A DNA stretch of 11,378 nt, taken from NCBI GenBank assembly GCA_016788685.1, contig JAEUSS010000197.1, positions 1 through 11,378 of the forward strand, given 5' to 3'. Numbering within the stretch: the first letter of the stretch is position 1; each line of letters begins with the position of its first letter. This stretch comes from Prolixibacteraceae bacterium (GTDB lineage Bacteria; Bacteroidota; Bacteroidia; Bacteroidales; Prolixibacteraceae). The position numbers and the translations under genes were made by a program. Below the pieces are notes generated by a model. The model had not been told where the DNA came from, did not search any database, and saw only the letters and a list, made by a program, of their open reading frames with translations. Shown in pieces: positions 1 to 6,353 of the stretch.

Positions 1-446
1 AATCCTTTGTTCCAAATTTAGTTTAGTTCGATCGGAAAATAGATATTGGTTAAAAGAGAAAAGGTTTCACTATTTTTCTAACGCGATGCTAATATAATAG
101 TTATTTAATAACTCTATTTAAGAATTTTTAAGAATTTATTAATGTTGCGTTGGGGTTTTAAAACTTTGTTTTGTAAGTGTCTGTTTTTTAGTGCATTATT
201 TCTGTGTATATGTTTTATAATATCAAGTTGGTTTTTGACTTCCTGCCGTTCAGGTGAAAGTGGTCACCTTAAACAAGCAAATTCGGCAATCTTAAAATTA
301 TGAAACGCATACGTCATGCAATAATATCAAACACATTCTCGTTCCCGGTCATTCATCCGGTTTTATCTCCATAAAAGCATAATAAGATGTTATTGTCTTA
401 AATTGTCGGCCGATTTTTTACCTTTGCGGCAAAAAACAAAGATAAG
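1..446. other. AT-rich non-coding region upstream of trhO
   Basis: No open reading frame of credible length or composition is present on either strand. The stretch is AT-rich. It contains a 6-bp inverted repeat around one base at 100-112 (GTTATT T AATAAC), a 10-base near-tandem repeat around 120-140 (AAGAATTT units), and a 6-bp hairpin at 252-269 (AGGTGA / TCACCT, 6-base loop). The right end holds the trhO promoter. The upstream gene lies outside the window, so part of this may be that gene's untranslated or control region. Confidence 0.6.
393..426 (+). promoter_or_regulatory. Bacteroidota-type promoter of trhO
   Basis: TACCTTTG at 419-426 matches the Bacteroidota -7 consensus TAnnTTTG exactly. 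A TTG at 393-395 lies 23 bases upstream, at the long end of the usual -33 spacing. The start codon is 20 bases downstream of the box, which leaves a short leader. The motif match is seen directly; promoter activity is inferred. Confidence 0.5.
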
Positions 447-1478
447 ATGCGTCTGTATAATATTGTTGATAGCAAAGTATTAAAAGAAAATCTGCTGGCA
501 GAGAAGTTCGCAAGGAAAACAATTTCTTTTTACAGGTATTTTATTCTGGAGAATCCTGCCGGATTTCGGGATCAAATTTATCGCGATTGGGCTGATTTGA
601 ATTGTTTTGGACGGATTTATGTTGCCCGCGAAGGGATTAATGCACAGATGAGTATCCCTGAATCTAATTTTGAAGTTTTTCTGGAATCATTGGCTAAATA
701 TCCGATTTTTGACGGTATTCCAATAAAGTACGCGATTGAAGATAACGGCAAATCGTTTTATAAGCTTACCGTTAAGGTGAGGCCTAAGCTGGTGGCCGAC
801 GGTCTGGATGATGATGCATTCGATGTTACCAATGTCGGCAAACATTTGACTGCAGAAGAATTTCATTCTTTGGTTGAATCCGGCGAGCACATTCTGGTTG
901 ACATGCGTAATCACTACGAATCGGAGATCGGACATTTCAAGGGGGCGATATGCCCGGAAACGGACACTTTTCGGGAGGAGATTAAAATTGTTACCGAAAT
1001 GCTGGCAGAACAAAAAGACCGCAAGATTTTGCTATACTGCACCGGAGGAATTCGCTGCGAAAAAGCAAGCGCCTATTTAAAACATCAGGGATTTGCGGAT
1101 GTGAACCAATTGTACGGCGGAATTCTGGAGTATGCCAGACAAATAAAGCAGTTAAATCTGGAATCTAATTTTATCGGTAAAAATTTCGTTTTTGACGAGC
1201 GTCTTGGCGAGTCGGTTAACGGCCAGATCATTTCACACTGTCACCAGTGCGGTAAATTGTGCGATGACCATGTCAATTGTGCTAACGAGCTTTGTCATTT
1301 GCTGTTTATTCAATGCCCCGAATGTGCCGCGAAATTCGAAAAGTGCTGTTCTGCAGAGTGTCGTGATGTTAAAAATGCGACAGAGCCGGAAAAACAGCTC
1401 TTCAGGCTTAATCAGAACCGGCGGTTTGGGAACAGCAGGCATTTCCGTAAGAGTTTCCGGTTGGCAAAAAAAGTTTAG
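447..1478 (+). CDS. trhO: tRNA uridine(34) hydroxylase TrhO, rhodanese-domain protein
   Basis: The family (TrhO, formerly YceA/UPF0176) catalyses oxygen-dependent hydroxylation of the wobble uridine U34 of certain tRNAs to 5-hydroxyuridine in the cytoplasm. The 343-residue product has the family layout: an N-terminal acylphosphatase-like domain (about 20-115, with the REGINAQ stretch), a rhodanese domain (about 133-235), and a Cys-rich C-terminal domain. The rhodanese active loop reads CTGGIRCEK, with Cys198 as the expected catalytic residue and Cys204 inside the loop. Residues 265-305 hold ten cysteines including HCHQC and CPEC, probably binding zinc. The tail from about 319 is strongly basic, consistent with tRNA contact. 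The ATG at 447 follows an A-rich leader and a good promoter. A dihydrouridine synthase follows after 47 bases, so two tRNA uridine modifiers sit together. Confidence 0.93.
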   Translation: MRLYNIVDSKVLKENLLAEKFARKTISFYRYFILENPAGFRDQIYRDWADLNCFGRIYVAREGINAQMSIPESNFEVFLESLAKYPIFDGIPIKYAIEDNGKSFYKLTVKVRPKLVADGLDDDAFDVTNVGKHLTAEEFHSLVESGEHILVDMRNHYESEIGHFKGAICPETDTFREEIKIVTEMLAEQKDRKILLYCTGGIRCEKASAYLKHQGFADVNQLYGGILEYARQIKQLNLESNFIGKNFVFDERLGESVNGQIISHCHQCGKLCDDHVNCANELCHLLFIQCPECAAKFEKCCSAECRDVKNATEPEKQLFRLNQNRRFGNSRHFRKSFRLAKKV

Positions 1479-1483
1479 TTTTG
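1476..1483 (+). promoter_or_regulatory. possible -7 box overlapping the trhO stop codon
   Basis: TAGTTTTG fits TAnnTTTG and includes the TAG stop of trhO. It lies 42 bases before the dus ATG. The nearest upstream TTG (1461-1463) is only 12 bases away, shorter than the normal spacing, so this may be chance. If real it would give the dus gene its own transcript as well as read-through from trhO. Confidence 0.2.
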
Positions 1484-1525
1484 CCGCTCATATAAATACT
1501 GTCGCTTTTAAAATTGCAATTTAAT

Positions 1526-2515
1526 ATGTCTAATTTCTGGCAATCGCTTCCGAAGCCCATTTTCGCACTTGCACCCATGGAGGATGTGACAGATACAACA
1601 TTCCGGGAGATTGTTGCAGGACTTTCAGATCCGCGCTATTTGCCTATTCTTTATACTGAATTTACTTCGGTTGACGGTATGAATCATCCGGTTGGAAAGA
1701 TCAGGGTGGGAGAGCGCTTAATTGTCAGCGAGTCGGAAAGACAATTACTGAAGAAAAAAAATATCCGGCTGATTGCTCAGATTTGGGGAAACAAACCTGA
1801 GTTGTTTCATCGGGTAGCACGGGAAATCACTGCAGAGTATGATTTCGATGGGTTGGATATCAATATGGGATGTCCGGTTAAGAATGTGGTTAAAAATGGC
1901 TGTTGCTCAGCTCTGATCAATGAGCCGGAGTTGGCCAAGGAAATTATACTTGCAACCAAGGAGGCAACGCATCTGCCGGTTTCTGTAAAAACCAGAACGG
2001 GTATTAAAACACACGATACTGAAGTTTGGATTGCCCATTTAATGGAGACCAAACCTGCGGCCGTTATTTTGCACGGAAGAACTCAGAAACAACAGTCGGA
2101 CGGGTTGGCCGACTGGGCGGAGATTGCCAAAGGTGCACGTATTCGGGATGAGCTTAATCCGGAAACACTGTTTCTGGGCAATGGTGATGTTATGACAGTT
2201 GCTCAGGGCGAGGAACTGACAAAAGAATACAGGCTGGACGGAATCATGGTTGGACGGGGAATTTTTCATAATCCCTGGTTCTTTAACCCAACGCATCCAG
2301 CTCCACATAAGTCCGAAAAGTTAGAACAGCTCCTGCTTCATACCCGTATTTTCGAACGAAACTGGGGAGGCAAAAAGAACCTCAATATTCTGAAGCGGTT
2401 TTATAAAATCTATACCAATGATTTTGTCGGGGCTGCCAAACTACGTGCGGAGCTGATGGAGGCCAGAACATACGACGATGTTTACCGTATCGTTCAGGCT
2501 GAAATCGCTATTTAG
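1526..2515 (+). CDS. tRNA-dihydrouridine synthase (Dus family)
   Basis: Dus enzymes are FMN- and NADPH-dependent and reduce specific uridines of tRNA to dihydrouridine. The reading frame stays open from a TTG at 1514, but the ATG at 1526 is preferred; it gives 329 residues and starts just before the family N-terminus. Visible signatures are the FMN-site APMEDVTD (residues 16-23), DINMGCP with the catalytic Cys116, SVKTRTG with Lys155, LHGRTQ with His183, and GNGDV and VGRGIFHNPWF for phosphate binding. A helical C-terminal RNA-binding domain follows. The segment after the catalytic Cys, VVKNGCCSALI, has two extra cysteines where many homologues carry Gly or Ala. Which tRNA position is modified cannot be told from sequence alone, so no Dus letter is assigned. 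Probably co-transcribed with trhO. Confidence 0.93.
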   Translation: MSNFWQSLPKPIFALAPMEDVTDTTFREIVAGLSDPRYLPILYTEFTSVDGMNHPVGKIRVGERLIVSESERQLLKKKNIRLIAQIWGNKPELFHRVAREITAEYDFDGLDINMGCPVKNVVKNGCCSALINEPELAKEIILATKEATHLPVSVKTRTGIKTHDTEVWIAHLMETKPAAVILHGRTQKQQSDGLADWAEIAKGARIRDELNPETLFLGNGDVMTVAQGEELTKEYRLDGIMVGRGIFHNPWFFNPTHPAPHKSEKLEQLLLHTRIFERNWGGKKNLNILKRFYKIYTNDFVGAAKLRAELMEARTYDDVYRIVQAEIAI

Positions 2516-2524
2516 TTCTGCTCT

Positions 2525-2550
2525 CCGGAACGAATTTGTTCAGGTTTCTT
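2525..2550 (+). terminator. weak hairpin after dus
   Basis: CCGGAAC (2525-2531) and GTTCAGG (2538-2544) pair over 7 bases with one mismatch around a GAATTT loop, 9 bases after the dus stop, and TTTCTT follows. The stem is short and the T tract broken, so this would be a leaky terminator at best. Confidence 0.3.
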
Positions 2551-2584
2551 ACCAATTTCATTTTCCCGGAAACTAAATTAGTGC

Positions 2585-2615
2585 TTGTTTCTTCGGGCAA
2601 TTTGCGCTTATTTTG
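2585..2615 (+). promoter_or_regulatory. candidate promoter of the PepSY-TM / lipoprotein pair
   Basis: TTG at 2585-2587 and TTATTTTG at 2608-2615 are 20 bases apart, within the normal -33/-7 spacing. The -7 box has one mismatch to TAnnTTTG (T for A at the second base). It would leave a leader of about 60 bases before the ATG at 2680. Confidence 0.27.
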
Positions 2616-2679
2616 GGCTGATTTGCGTGCTGCATTTTAGACTGCACAAAACCTTGGACACTAATCAGTCTTTAAAATA

Positions 2680-3234
2680 ATGAATATTCGAAAATCTTTA
2701 CGGGCACTTCATCGCGATTTTGGCTATCTGGTTGTCGGAATCACTGTTATTTACACCATTTCAGGCATAGCTATGAATCATCGTTCTGACTGGAATCCGC
2801 ACTATTCAGTAGTTTCGGAGGAGGTTAACCTTCCGGTGTCAGACCGGATGGATTACTCTGAAGATGAGATCGGTGCTGTGCTAAAGAAATTTAGCTATCC
2901 TTCAGTATACAAAAAACACTTCGTAACGAAAGACGAGGAGATAAAAGTGTTTGTAGAAGAAGGAACAGTGGTTTACAACCCCCGGCGGGGAAAAGCAGTG
3001 CTTGAGGTATTGAAAAAGCGGCCTGTTTTCTTTCATATTAATAAAATTCATCTGGCAAAGACAGGCGATCTTTGGATCTGGATTTCAGATGTAATGGCTG
3101 TTTTTCTTTTGTTCGTTGCTATTTCGGGTTTGTTTTTACTGAAAGGCAAATACGGGATAAAAGGTCGCGGCCTTTGGCTCACTGCTCTTGGTGTAGTTAT
3201 TCCGCTGGCAATTATGCTGTTCTATTTTTCCTGA
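2680..3234 (+). CDS. PepSY-associated TM helix protein, three membrane segments
   Basis: The 184-residue product resembles the short Bacteroidota members of the PepSY-associated TM helix family. It has a first membrane helix at about 15-33, a soluble extracytoplasmic region at about 35-125, and two C-terminal helices at about 134-155 and 164-183. The N-terminal LHRDFGYLV and the FFHINKIHLAK stretch just before helix 2 are the recognisable family segments. Histidines at 11, 34, 119 and 124 sit at helix ends, as would suit heme or metal ligation. Larger relatives are linked to iron or siderophore reduction, but the substrate here is unknown. It precedes a lipoprotein gene by 25 bases and is probably in one transcript with it. 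There is no neighbouring TonB-dependent receptor in the window. The family call is fairly sure; the function is not. Confidence 0.75.
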   Translation: MNIRKSLRALHRDFGYLVVGITVIYTISGIAMNHRSDWNPHYSVVSEEVNLPVSDRMDYSEDEIGAVLKKFSYPSVYKKHFVTKDEEIKVFVEEGTVVYNPRRGKAVLEVLKKRPVFFHINKIHLAKTGDLWIWISDVMAVFLLFVAISGLFLLKGKYGIKGRGLWLTALGVVIPLAIMLFYFS

Positions 3235-3259
3235 ATCAAGTAACCTTAAACTAAATACA

Positions 3260-3814
3260 ATGAAAAAAGCGTTGTTGTTACTCTTAAGTGTAGCGTTTTT
3301 GTATTCGTGTTCGAATCAATCCAGTCAGAACAAATCGGCAGCTCCGGCGGCATTAACTGTTGATGAGATGCAGGTCCGGGGAAAAGAACTGGTAGGTAAA
3401 GAAGTAATTATAAAAGGAACTGTTACTCATGTTTGCAGCCAGAGCGGAGCCCGTTGTTTTGTGATGGGAAGTACTGAAGATGTCAGTATGCGGATTGAAG
3501 CCGGAAAAATCGGCTCATTTGCTCAGGAGCAAATGGGCAGCGAAATTGAAGTTCGCGGAATTTTGCAGGAAGTGCAACTGGACGAAGAAGATTTGGCTGA
3601 GATGGAAAAATCGGCCGCTGCCGGAGAATCGGCCAACAAAGACCATGCTTTAGGCCACGATACTCCCGATATGCATGCTGTTGACGGCGGAAACCATGAT
3701 AGCACAAATCAGGTACAAAAGCTTGCTGAAATGAATCAGAAGCTTGCTGAAAGTAAAGAAGGTTACGTTCCGGTTTATTATCTGGAAGCGATAGAGCTCA
3801 TTCAACCCAAATAG
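3260..3814 (+). CDS. outer-envelope lipoprotein with OB-fold-like domain and His-rich loop
   Basis: The 184-residue product starts with a lipoprotein signal peptide: a basic MKKA start, a leucine-rich core and a lipobox ending in Cys17 (LYSC), so the mature protein should be lipid-anchored. A Ser/Ala-rich linker leads into a beta-rich region at about 45-105 with the alternating pattern of an OB-fold (VIIKGTV, then MRIEAG, then EIEVRGILQEV). His57, Cys59 and Cys66 lie around its first loop and could bind metal or form a disulfide. Residues about 107-150 form a low-complexity acidic insertion carrying His129, His133, His139 and His146. A duplicated heptad follows (KLAEMNQ, KLAESKE), and the chain ends in another strand-like segment. 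I do not recognise a named family. Its place directly behind the PepSY-associated membrane protein suggests a joint envelope role, possibly heme or metal handling (inference). Confidence 0.8.
   Translation: MKKALLLLLSVAFLYSCSNQSSQNKSAAPAALTVDEMQVRGKELVGKEVIIKGTVTHVCSQSGARCFVMGSTEDVSMRIEAGKIGSFAQEQMGSEIEVRGILQEVQLDEEDLAEMEKSAAAGESANKDHALGHDTPDMHAVDGGNHDSTNQVQKLAEMNQKLAESKEGYVPVYYLEAIELIQPK
3719..3752 (+). repeat. 13-base direct repeat inside the lipoprotein gene
   Basis: AAGCTTGCTGAAA occurs at 3719-3731 and again at 3740-3752, exactly 21 bases apart. In frame this is a seven-residue duplication (QKLAE followed by variable residues). The near-identity at DNA level suggests a fairly recent in-frame duplication. 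Confidence 0.8.
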
Positions 3815-3834
3815 AAGGAAAACACTGATATCTG

Positions 3835-3890
3835 ATCCTGTTAGTCGGCTACTGAGGCTTGACTGACAGGATTCTATTATTTCTTTTTGT
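3835..3890 (+). terminator. hairpin terminator between lipoprotein gene and msrB
   Basis: A 12-bp stem is formed by 3835-3846 and 3861-3872 (ATCCTGTTAGTC with GACTGACAGGAT), with one G-U wobble and a 14-base loop. A T-rich stretch (TCTATTATTTCTTTTT) follows on the plus strand. The stem lies between two convergent genes and its right edge is 4 bases from the msrB stop codon. On the minus strand it is followed by a less regular T-rich run, so it may also serve msrB. Confidence 0.7.
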
Positions 3891-4332
3891 CCGGAAGAAA
3901 ATTCAGCGAAACCGAATTTACGCAATGGCGAATGTTCTTCGGAGTAAATCCTTCGCCAACAAAAACGTGCCCCAGATGGGCTCCGCATTTGGCACAAGTG
4001 ATTTCGGTCCGGTGCCCGTCGGCATCGGTGGTGCGTTTTATCGCTCCTTTGATTTCATCATCAAAACTTGGCCAGCCGCAGTGAGCATCAAACTTGTCGG
4101 TTGAGCGGTAAAGCGGCGCGTTACATTTTTTGCACAGATAGGTTCCGGCTTCATTGTTCTTGTAGTAAATGCCGGTAAAGGGTCTTTCTGTACCTTTATC
4201 CTCAATGATGTATTTTTCAAATGCTGTCAATTCGTTGAATTTCATTGTAGTATCTTTCTTTGGTTTGCTTTTGTCCTGTCCGTTGACAATCATGCTCAAA
4301 GCAATCAGTATGATTATTCCAACCCTTTTCAT
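3877..4332 (-). CDS. msrB: peptide-methionine (R)-S-oxide reductase, exported
   Basis: MsrB reduces the R epimer of methionine sulfoxide in oxidised proteins. The frame is open further upstream to a TTG at 4356, but the ATG at 4332 is preferred because it gives a clean signal peptide (MKRV followed by a hydrophobic stretch to about residue 17) after an A-rich leader. The 151-residue product has the full MsrB fold: FTGIYY, HCGWPSF (85-90), zinc ligands in two CxxC pairs (Cys67/Cys70 and Cys113/Cys116), GAHLGHVF, and the catalytic Cys137 in RHCVNS. Cys85 is another possible redox Cys. The signal peptide has no lipobox cysteine, so the enzyme should be periplasmic or anchored by its leader and repair envelope proteins. 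No MsrA is fused or adjacent. Confidence 0.92.
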   Translation of the reverse strand: MKRVGIIILIALSMIVNGQDKSKPKKDTTMKFNELTAFEKYIIEDKGTERPFTGIYYKNNEAGTYLCKKCNAPLYRSTDKFDAHCGWPSFDDEIKGAIKRTTDADGHRTEITCAKCGAHLGHVFVGEGFTPKNIRHCVNSVSLNFLPDKKK

Positions 4333-4442
4333 CGTTTGTTTTTTGAGGTAATACAATTCAGGCGGTAAGATTGTTTAGTTTATATAATGGTTATTTGGAA
4401 TTTTCATCAGTCCGTTTTTTATATAACGAGGGCTAAAAGTCG

Positions 4443-4450
4443 TATCTTTC
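4443..4450 (+). promoter_or_regulatory. possible -7 box before the DUF502 gene
   Basis: TATCTTTC differs from TAnnTTTG only at the last base and lies 10 bases before the start codon. No TTG is at a suitable upstream distance. The 127-base region between msrB and this gene must hold divergent promoters, but I cannot place the msrB one. Confidence 0.25.
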
Positions 4451-4459
4451 GGAAAAAAT

Positions 4460-5029
4460 ATGAAACGCATTTTTACATATTTTCTACAGGGTTTATTGTT
4501 GCTGGGCCCTCTGGTAGTGACTTTTTATTCCGTCTTCCTGATGTTCGATTATGTTGATCGGTTGATTCGGGATCCGCTTAAAGAACATTTTCAGCTTGAC
4601 TTGCCGGGGATTGGCGTGGTTGTTTTATTTGTCTCTCTCACTTTACTCGGATTGGTCGGGCAGACTATTATCGCCCGTCCGTTCATCGTTTTTATCCGGA
4701 GGTTGTTAAAGCGGGCACCTTTGCTGAATGTGATTTATACTTCGCTGAACGACCTGTTTACGGCTTTTGTCGGAAAAGAGAAAAAGTTTAACGTTCCGGT
4801 GAGTGTTTGTATGAACCAGGAGAATAATCTGTGGAAACTTGGGTTTGTCACCGAGAAAAACCTGGAGGAGTTTGGGATGCATGATATGGTCGCGGTTTAT
4901 TTTCCGCATTCTTATAACTTTTCCGGAGAGCTTTACCTTGTTCCGGAGAGCTCGGTCAGGCCAGTTAAATTGAGTCCTTCGGAAGTCATGAAATTTGTTG
5001 TTTCAGGAGGAGTAACCAAAGTAAATTAA
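4460..5029 (+). CDS. DUF502 family membrane protein
   Basis: The 189-residue product matches the DUF502 family (PF04367), which also includes the plant LCV/COV proteins; no biochemical role is settled for the bacterial members. It has two membrane segments, about 7-29 and 48-70, then the conserved KRAPLLNVIYTSLNDLF block (84-100), a cytosolic or periplasmic beta-rich domain, and the C-terminal LSPSEVMKFVVSGG stretch typical of the family. The length is usual for the family. The gene ends 9 bases before the TerC family gene, so the two are almost certainly one operon. A joint role in membrane or ion homeostasis can be guessed from this but is not shown by the sequence. Confidence 0.85.
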   Translation: MKRIFTYFLQGLLLLGPLVVTFYSVFLMFDYVDRLIRDPLKEHFQLDLPGIGVVVLFVSLTLLGLVGQTIIARPFIVFIRRLLKRAPLLNVIYTSLNDLFTAFVGKEKKFNVPVSVCMNQENNLWKLGFVTEKNLEEFGMHDMVAVYFPHSYNFSGELYLVPESSVRPVKLSPSEVMKFVVSGGVTKVN

Positions 5030-5038
5030 AAAAAAGAC

Positions 5039-6088
5039 ATGTCAACAGAAGTAGTTTTATTGGGTGGTTTTTTATTGTTGATCATTTTAGTTTTGATGAT
5101 TGACTTGTTGGTTGTAGGGCGTCATTCTCATGTTGTATCAACCAAAGAAGCATTGGGGTGGTCGGCGGTTTGGTTCACCCTTTCTATGGGGTTTTATGTG
5201 TTCCTTAAGTTTTTTGGTCACATGCTCCATGGCATTGAAACTCCGGCAGAATTATCGGAGGTGGTGAGCAGGTACGCTCCTGAGATCAAATTAAGGATGA
5301 CTGATTTTGAAGGGATGTTGCGTGAATACCGGAACCATATGTCGATGAGTTATCTGGCCGGTTATTTTATCGAGCAGACTTTGTCGATCGACAATGTTTT
5401 TGTTATGCTGCTGATTCTTCAGGGATTTTCAGTTCCGCAGAAAAACTATAAAACGGTATTGTTCTGGGGAGTTTTAGGTGCCATTGTTTTGAGGTTTATT
5501 TTCATTTTTGCAGGTGCTGCACTTATTCAGCGTTTCGATTGGATTTTGTATGTTTTTGGAGCCTTTCTGGTGTTTCAGGGAACTAAAATCCTTGTTAAAA
5601 AGGACGATGCCAAGAAAGATCCGCATGATTCTGCAATTGTAAAATTCCTTTCGAGGTACCTTAATATCTCGAAAGAATACCACGGAGATAAATTCGCGTT
5701 TAAATTGAAAGGTAAAGTGTTTTTTACTCCACTGATGCTGGTTTTGGTGATGGTTGAGTTTACCGATGTTGTTTTTGCGCTTGACTCAATTCCGGCAGTA
5801 TTTTCGGTATCTCTCGATCCGTTTGTTGTATTTTTCTCCAATATTTTTGCCATTATCGGACTGCGTTCGCTTTTCTTCCTTTTGGCCAATCTGGTTGACA
5901 AGTTCAGGTTCCTTAATATTGGCGTAAGTGTATTGCTTATTTTCGTCGGGCTTAAACTGCTCGCCCATAGCTGGCTGGTCGAAATAGGTTTCAAATCGTC
6001 CTATTCGCTGTATTTCATAGCTGCTACTCTGGTCCTGAGTATTGTCTTTTCGGTACTTTTCCCGGAGAAGGGAAAGGCTAAAAAATAG
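5039..6088 (+). CDS. TerC/Alx family integral membrane protein
   Basis: TerC-family proteins are multi-helix inner membrane proteins; characterised members export manganese or act in metal-loading of exported proteins, and others were named for tellurite resistance. The 349-residue product has about seven to nine hydrophobic helices. The two family signature blocks are present: EQTLSIDNVFVMLLIL with Asp118 and Asn119, and EFTDVVFALDSIPAVF with Glu240, Asp243 and Asp249; the acidic residues in the membrane are the likely metal-binding site. A charged loop separates the halves (about 186-225). The length agrees with the Alx-like branch, so Mn export is the best guess, though tellurite resistance cannot be inferred. 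No manganese riboswitch is visible, since the gene sits directly behind the DUF502 gene. A strong terminator follows. Confidence 0.9.
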   Translation: MSTEVVLLGGFLLLIILVLMIDLLVVGRHSHVVSTKEALGWSAVWFTLSMGFYVFLKFFGHMLHGIETPAELSEVVSRYAPEIKLRMTDFEGMLREYRNHMSMSYLAGYFIEQTLSIDNVFVMLLILQGFSVPQKNYKTVLFWGVLGAIVLRFIFIFAGAALIQRFDWILYVFGAFLVFQGTKILVKKDDAKKDPHDSAIVKFLSRYLNISKEYHGDKFAFKLKGKVFFTPLMLVLVMVEFTDVVFALDSIPAVFSVSLDPFVVFFSNIFAIIGLRSLFFLLANLVDKFRFLNIGVSVLLIFVGLKLLAHSWLVEIGFKSSYSLYFIAATLVLSIVFSVLFPEKGKAKK

Positions 6089-6106
6089 GACCAAGGCAAT
6101 TCAAAG

Positions 6107-6143
6107 AACCTCCGGAAGATTAGTTTTCCGGAGGTTTTTTTTT
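6107..6143 (+). terminator. strong intrinsic terminator after terC
   Basis: An 11-bp perfect stem, AACCTCCGGAA (6107-6117) with TTCCGGAGGTT (6126-6136), closes an 8-base loop and runs straight into nine T residues (6135-6143). It lies 18 bases after the terC stop and ends the DUF502-terC transcript. Confidence 0.92.
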
Positions 6144-6277
6144 GCCTGCGGAGCGGCGGGTGATTGGACTTTTGTTCTTTCAGGAGATATGAAGAAGCGT
6201 TCTGAATTTTTTGTTAACACTCTTTGTTATTGCGGAAAATGCTCATCCGGGATGCCTGTTATTCCTTCCGGATTGAC

Positions 6278-6285
6278 TATATTTG
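6278..6285 (+). promoter_or_regulatory. candidate -7 box of the fumarase gene
   Basis: TATATTTG matches TAnnTTTG exactly and lies 68 bases before the fumarase ATG, after the terC terminator. No clean TTG is found at the -33 position (about 6255-6260 reads CCTGTT). The gene must have its own promoter here because a strong terminator precedes it. Confidence 0.42.
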
Positions 6286-6293
6286 TTTCCGTT

Positions 6294-6310
6294 TCAAACC
6301 TTAGGTTTGA
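6294..6310. repeat. 17-base palindrome in the fumarase leader (possible operator)
   Basis: TCAAACCT at 6294-6301 and AGGTTTGA at 6303-6310 are perfect inverted copies around a single T. The element begins 8 bases after the candidate -7 box, so it overlaps the expected transcription start. The one-base centre is too tight for a good RNA hairpin, which favours a dimeric-protein DNA site. No T tract follows. Confidence 0.5.
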
Positions 6311-6353
6311 TTTGAATTGAAAAATATTATTAACTCATTTACAGTACGATAAG

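Noticed and set aside
300..374. A 24-codon reading frame starting MKRIRHAIIS
   Set aside because: Very short, no clear ribosome site or promoter, and no recognisable features; AT-rich intergenic DNA gives such frames by chance.
240..375. Possible CRISPR or structured RNA in the left intergenic region
   Set aside because: Only short, isolated inverted repeats are present, with no regularly spaced direct repeats and no known riboswitch core that I can recognise.
1514..1525. Upstream TTG start for the dus gene
   Set aside because: It adds only four residues not seen at the family N-terminus, and an ATG follows at 1526.
3523..3997. Minus-strand frames over the lipoprotein gene and msrB end
   Set aside because: They are shadows of the lipoprotein gene and the terminator region, with compositions unlike real proteins.
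4333..4356. Upstream TTG start for msrB
   Set aside because: It would put eight polar residues ahead of a clean signal peptide that begins at the ATG at 4332.
5039..6088. TerC protein as evidence of a tellurite resistance operon
   Set aside because: No terA, terB, terD, terE or terZ genes are near; the TerC family alone does not imply tellurite resistance.
6189..6320. A 43-codon frame with CYCGKC and an AGGAG just before its ATG
   Set aside because: It runs through the candidate fumarase promoter and palindrome, its AGGAG is only 2 bases from the ATG, and nothing supports it as a gene.
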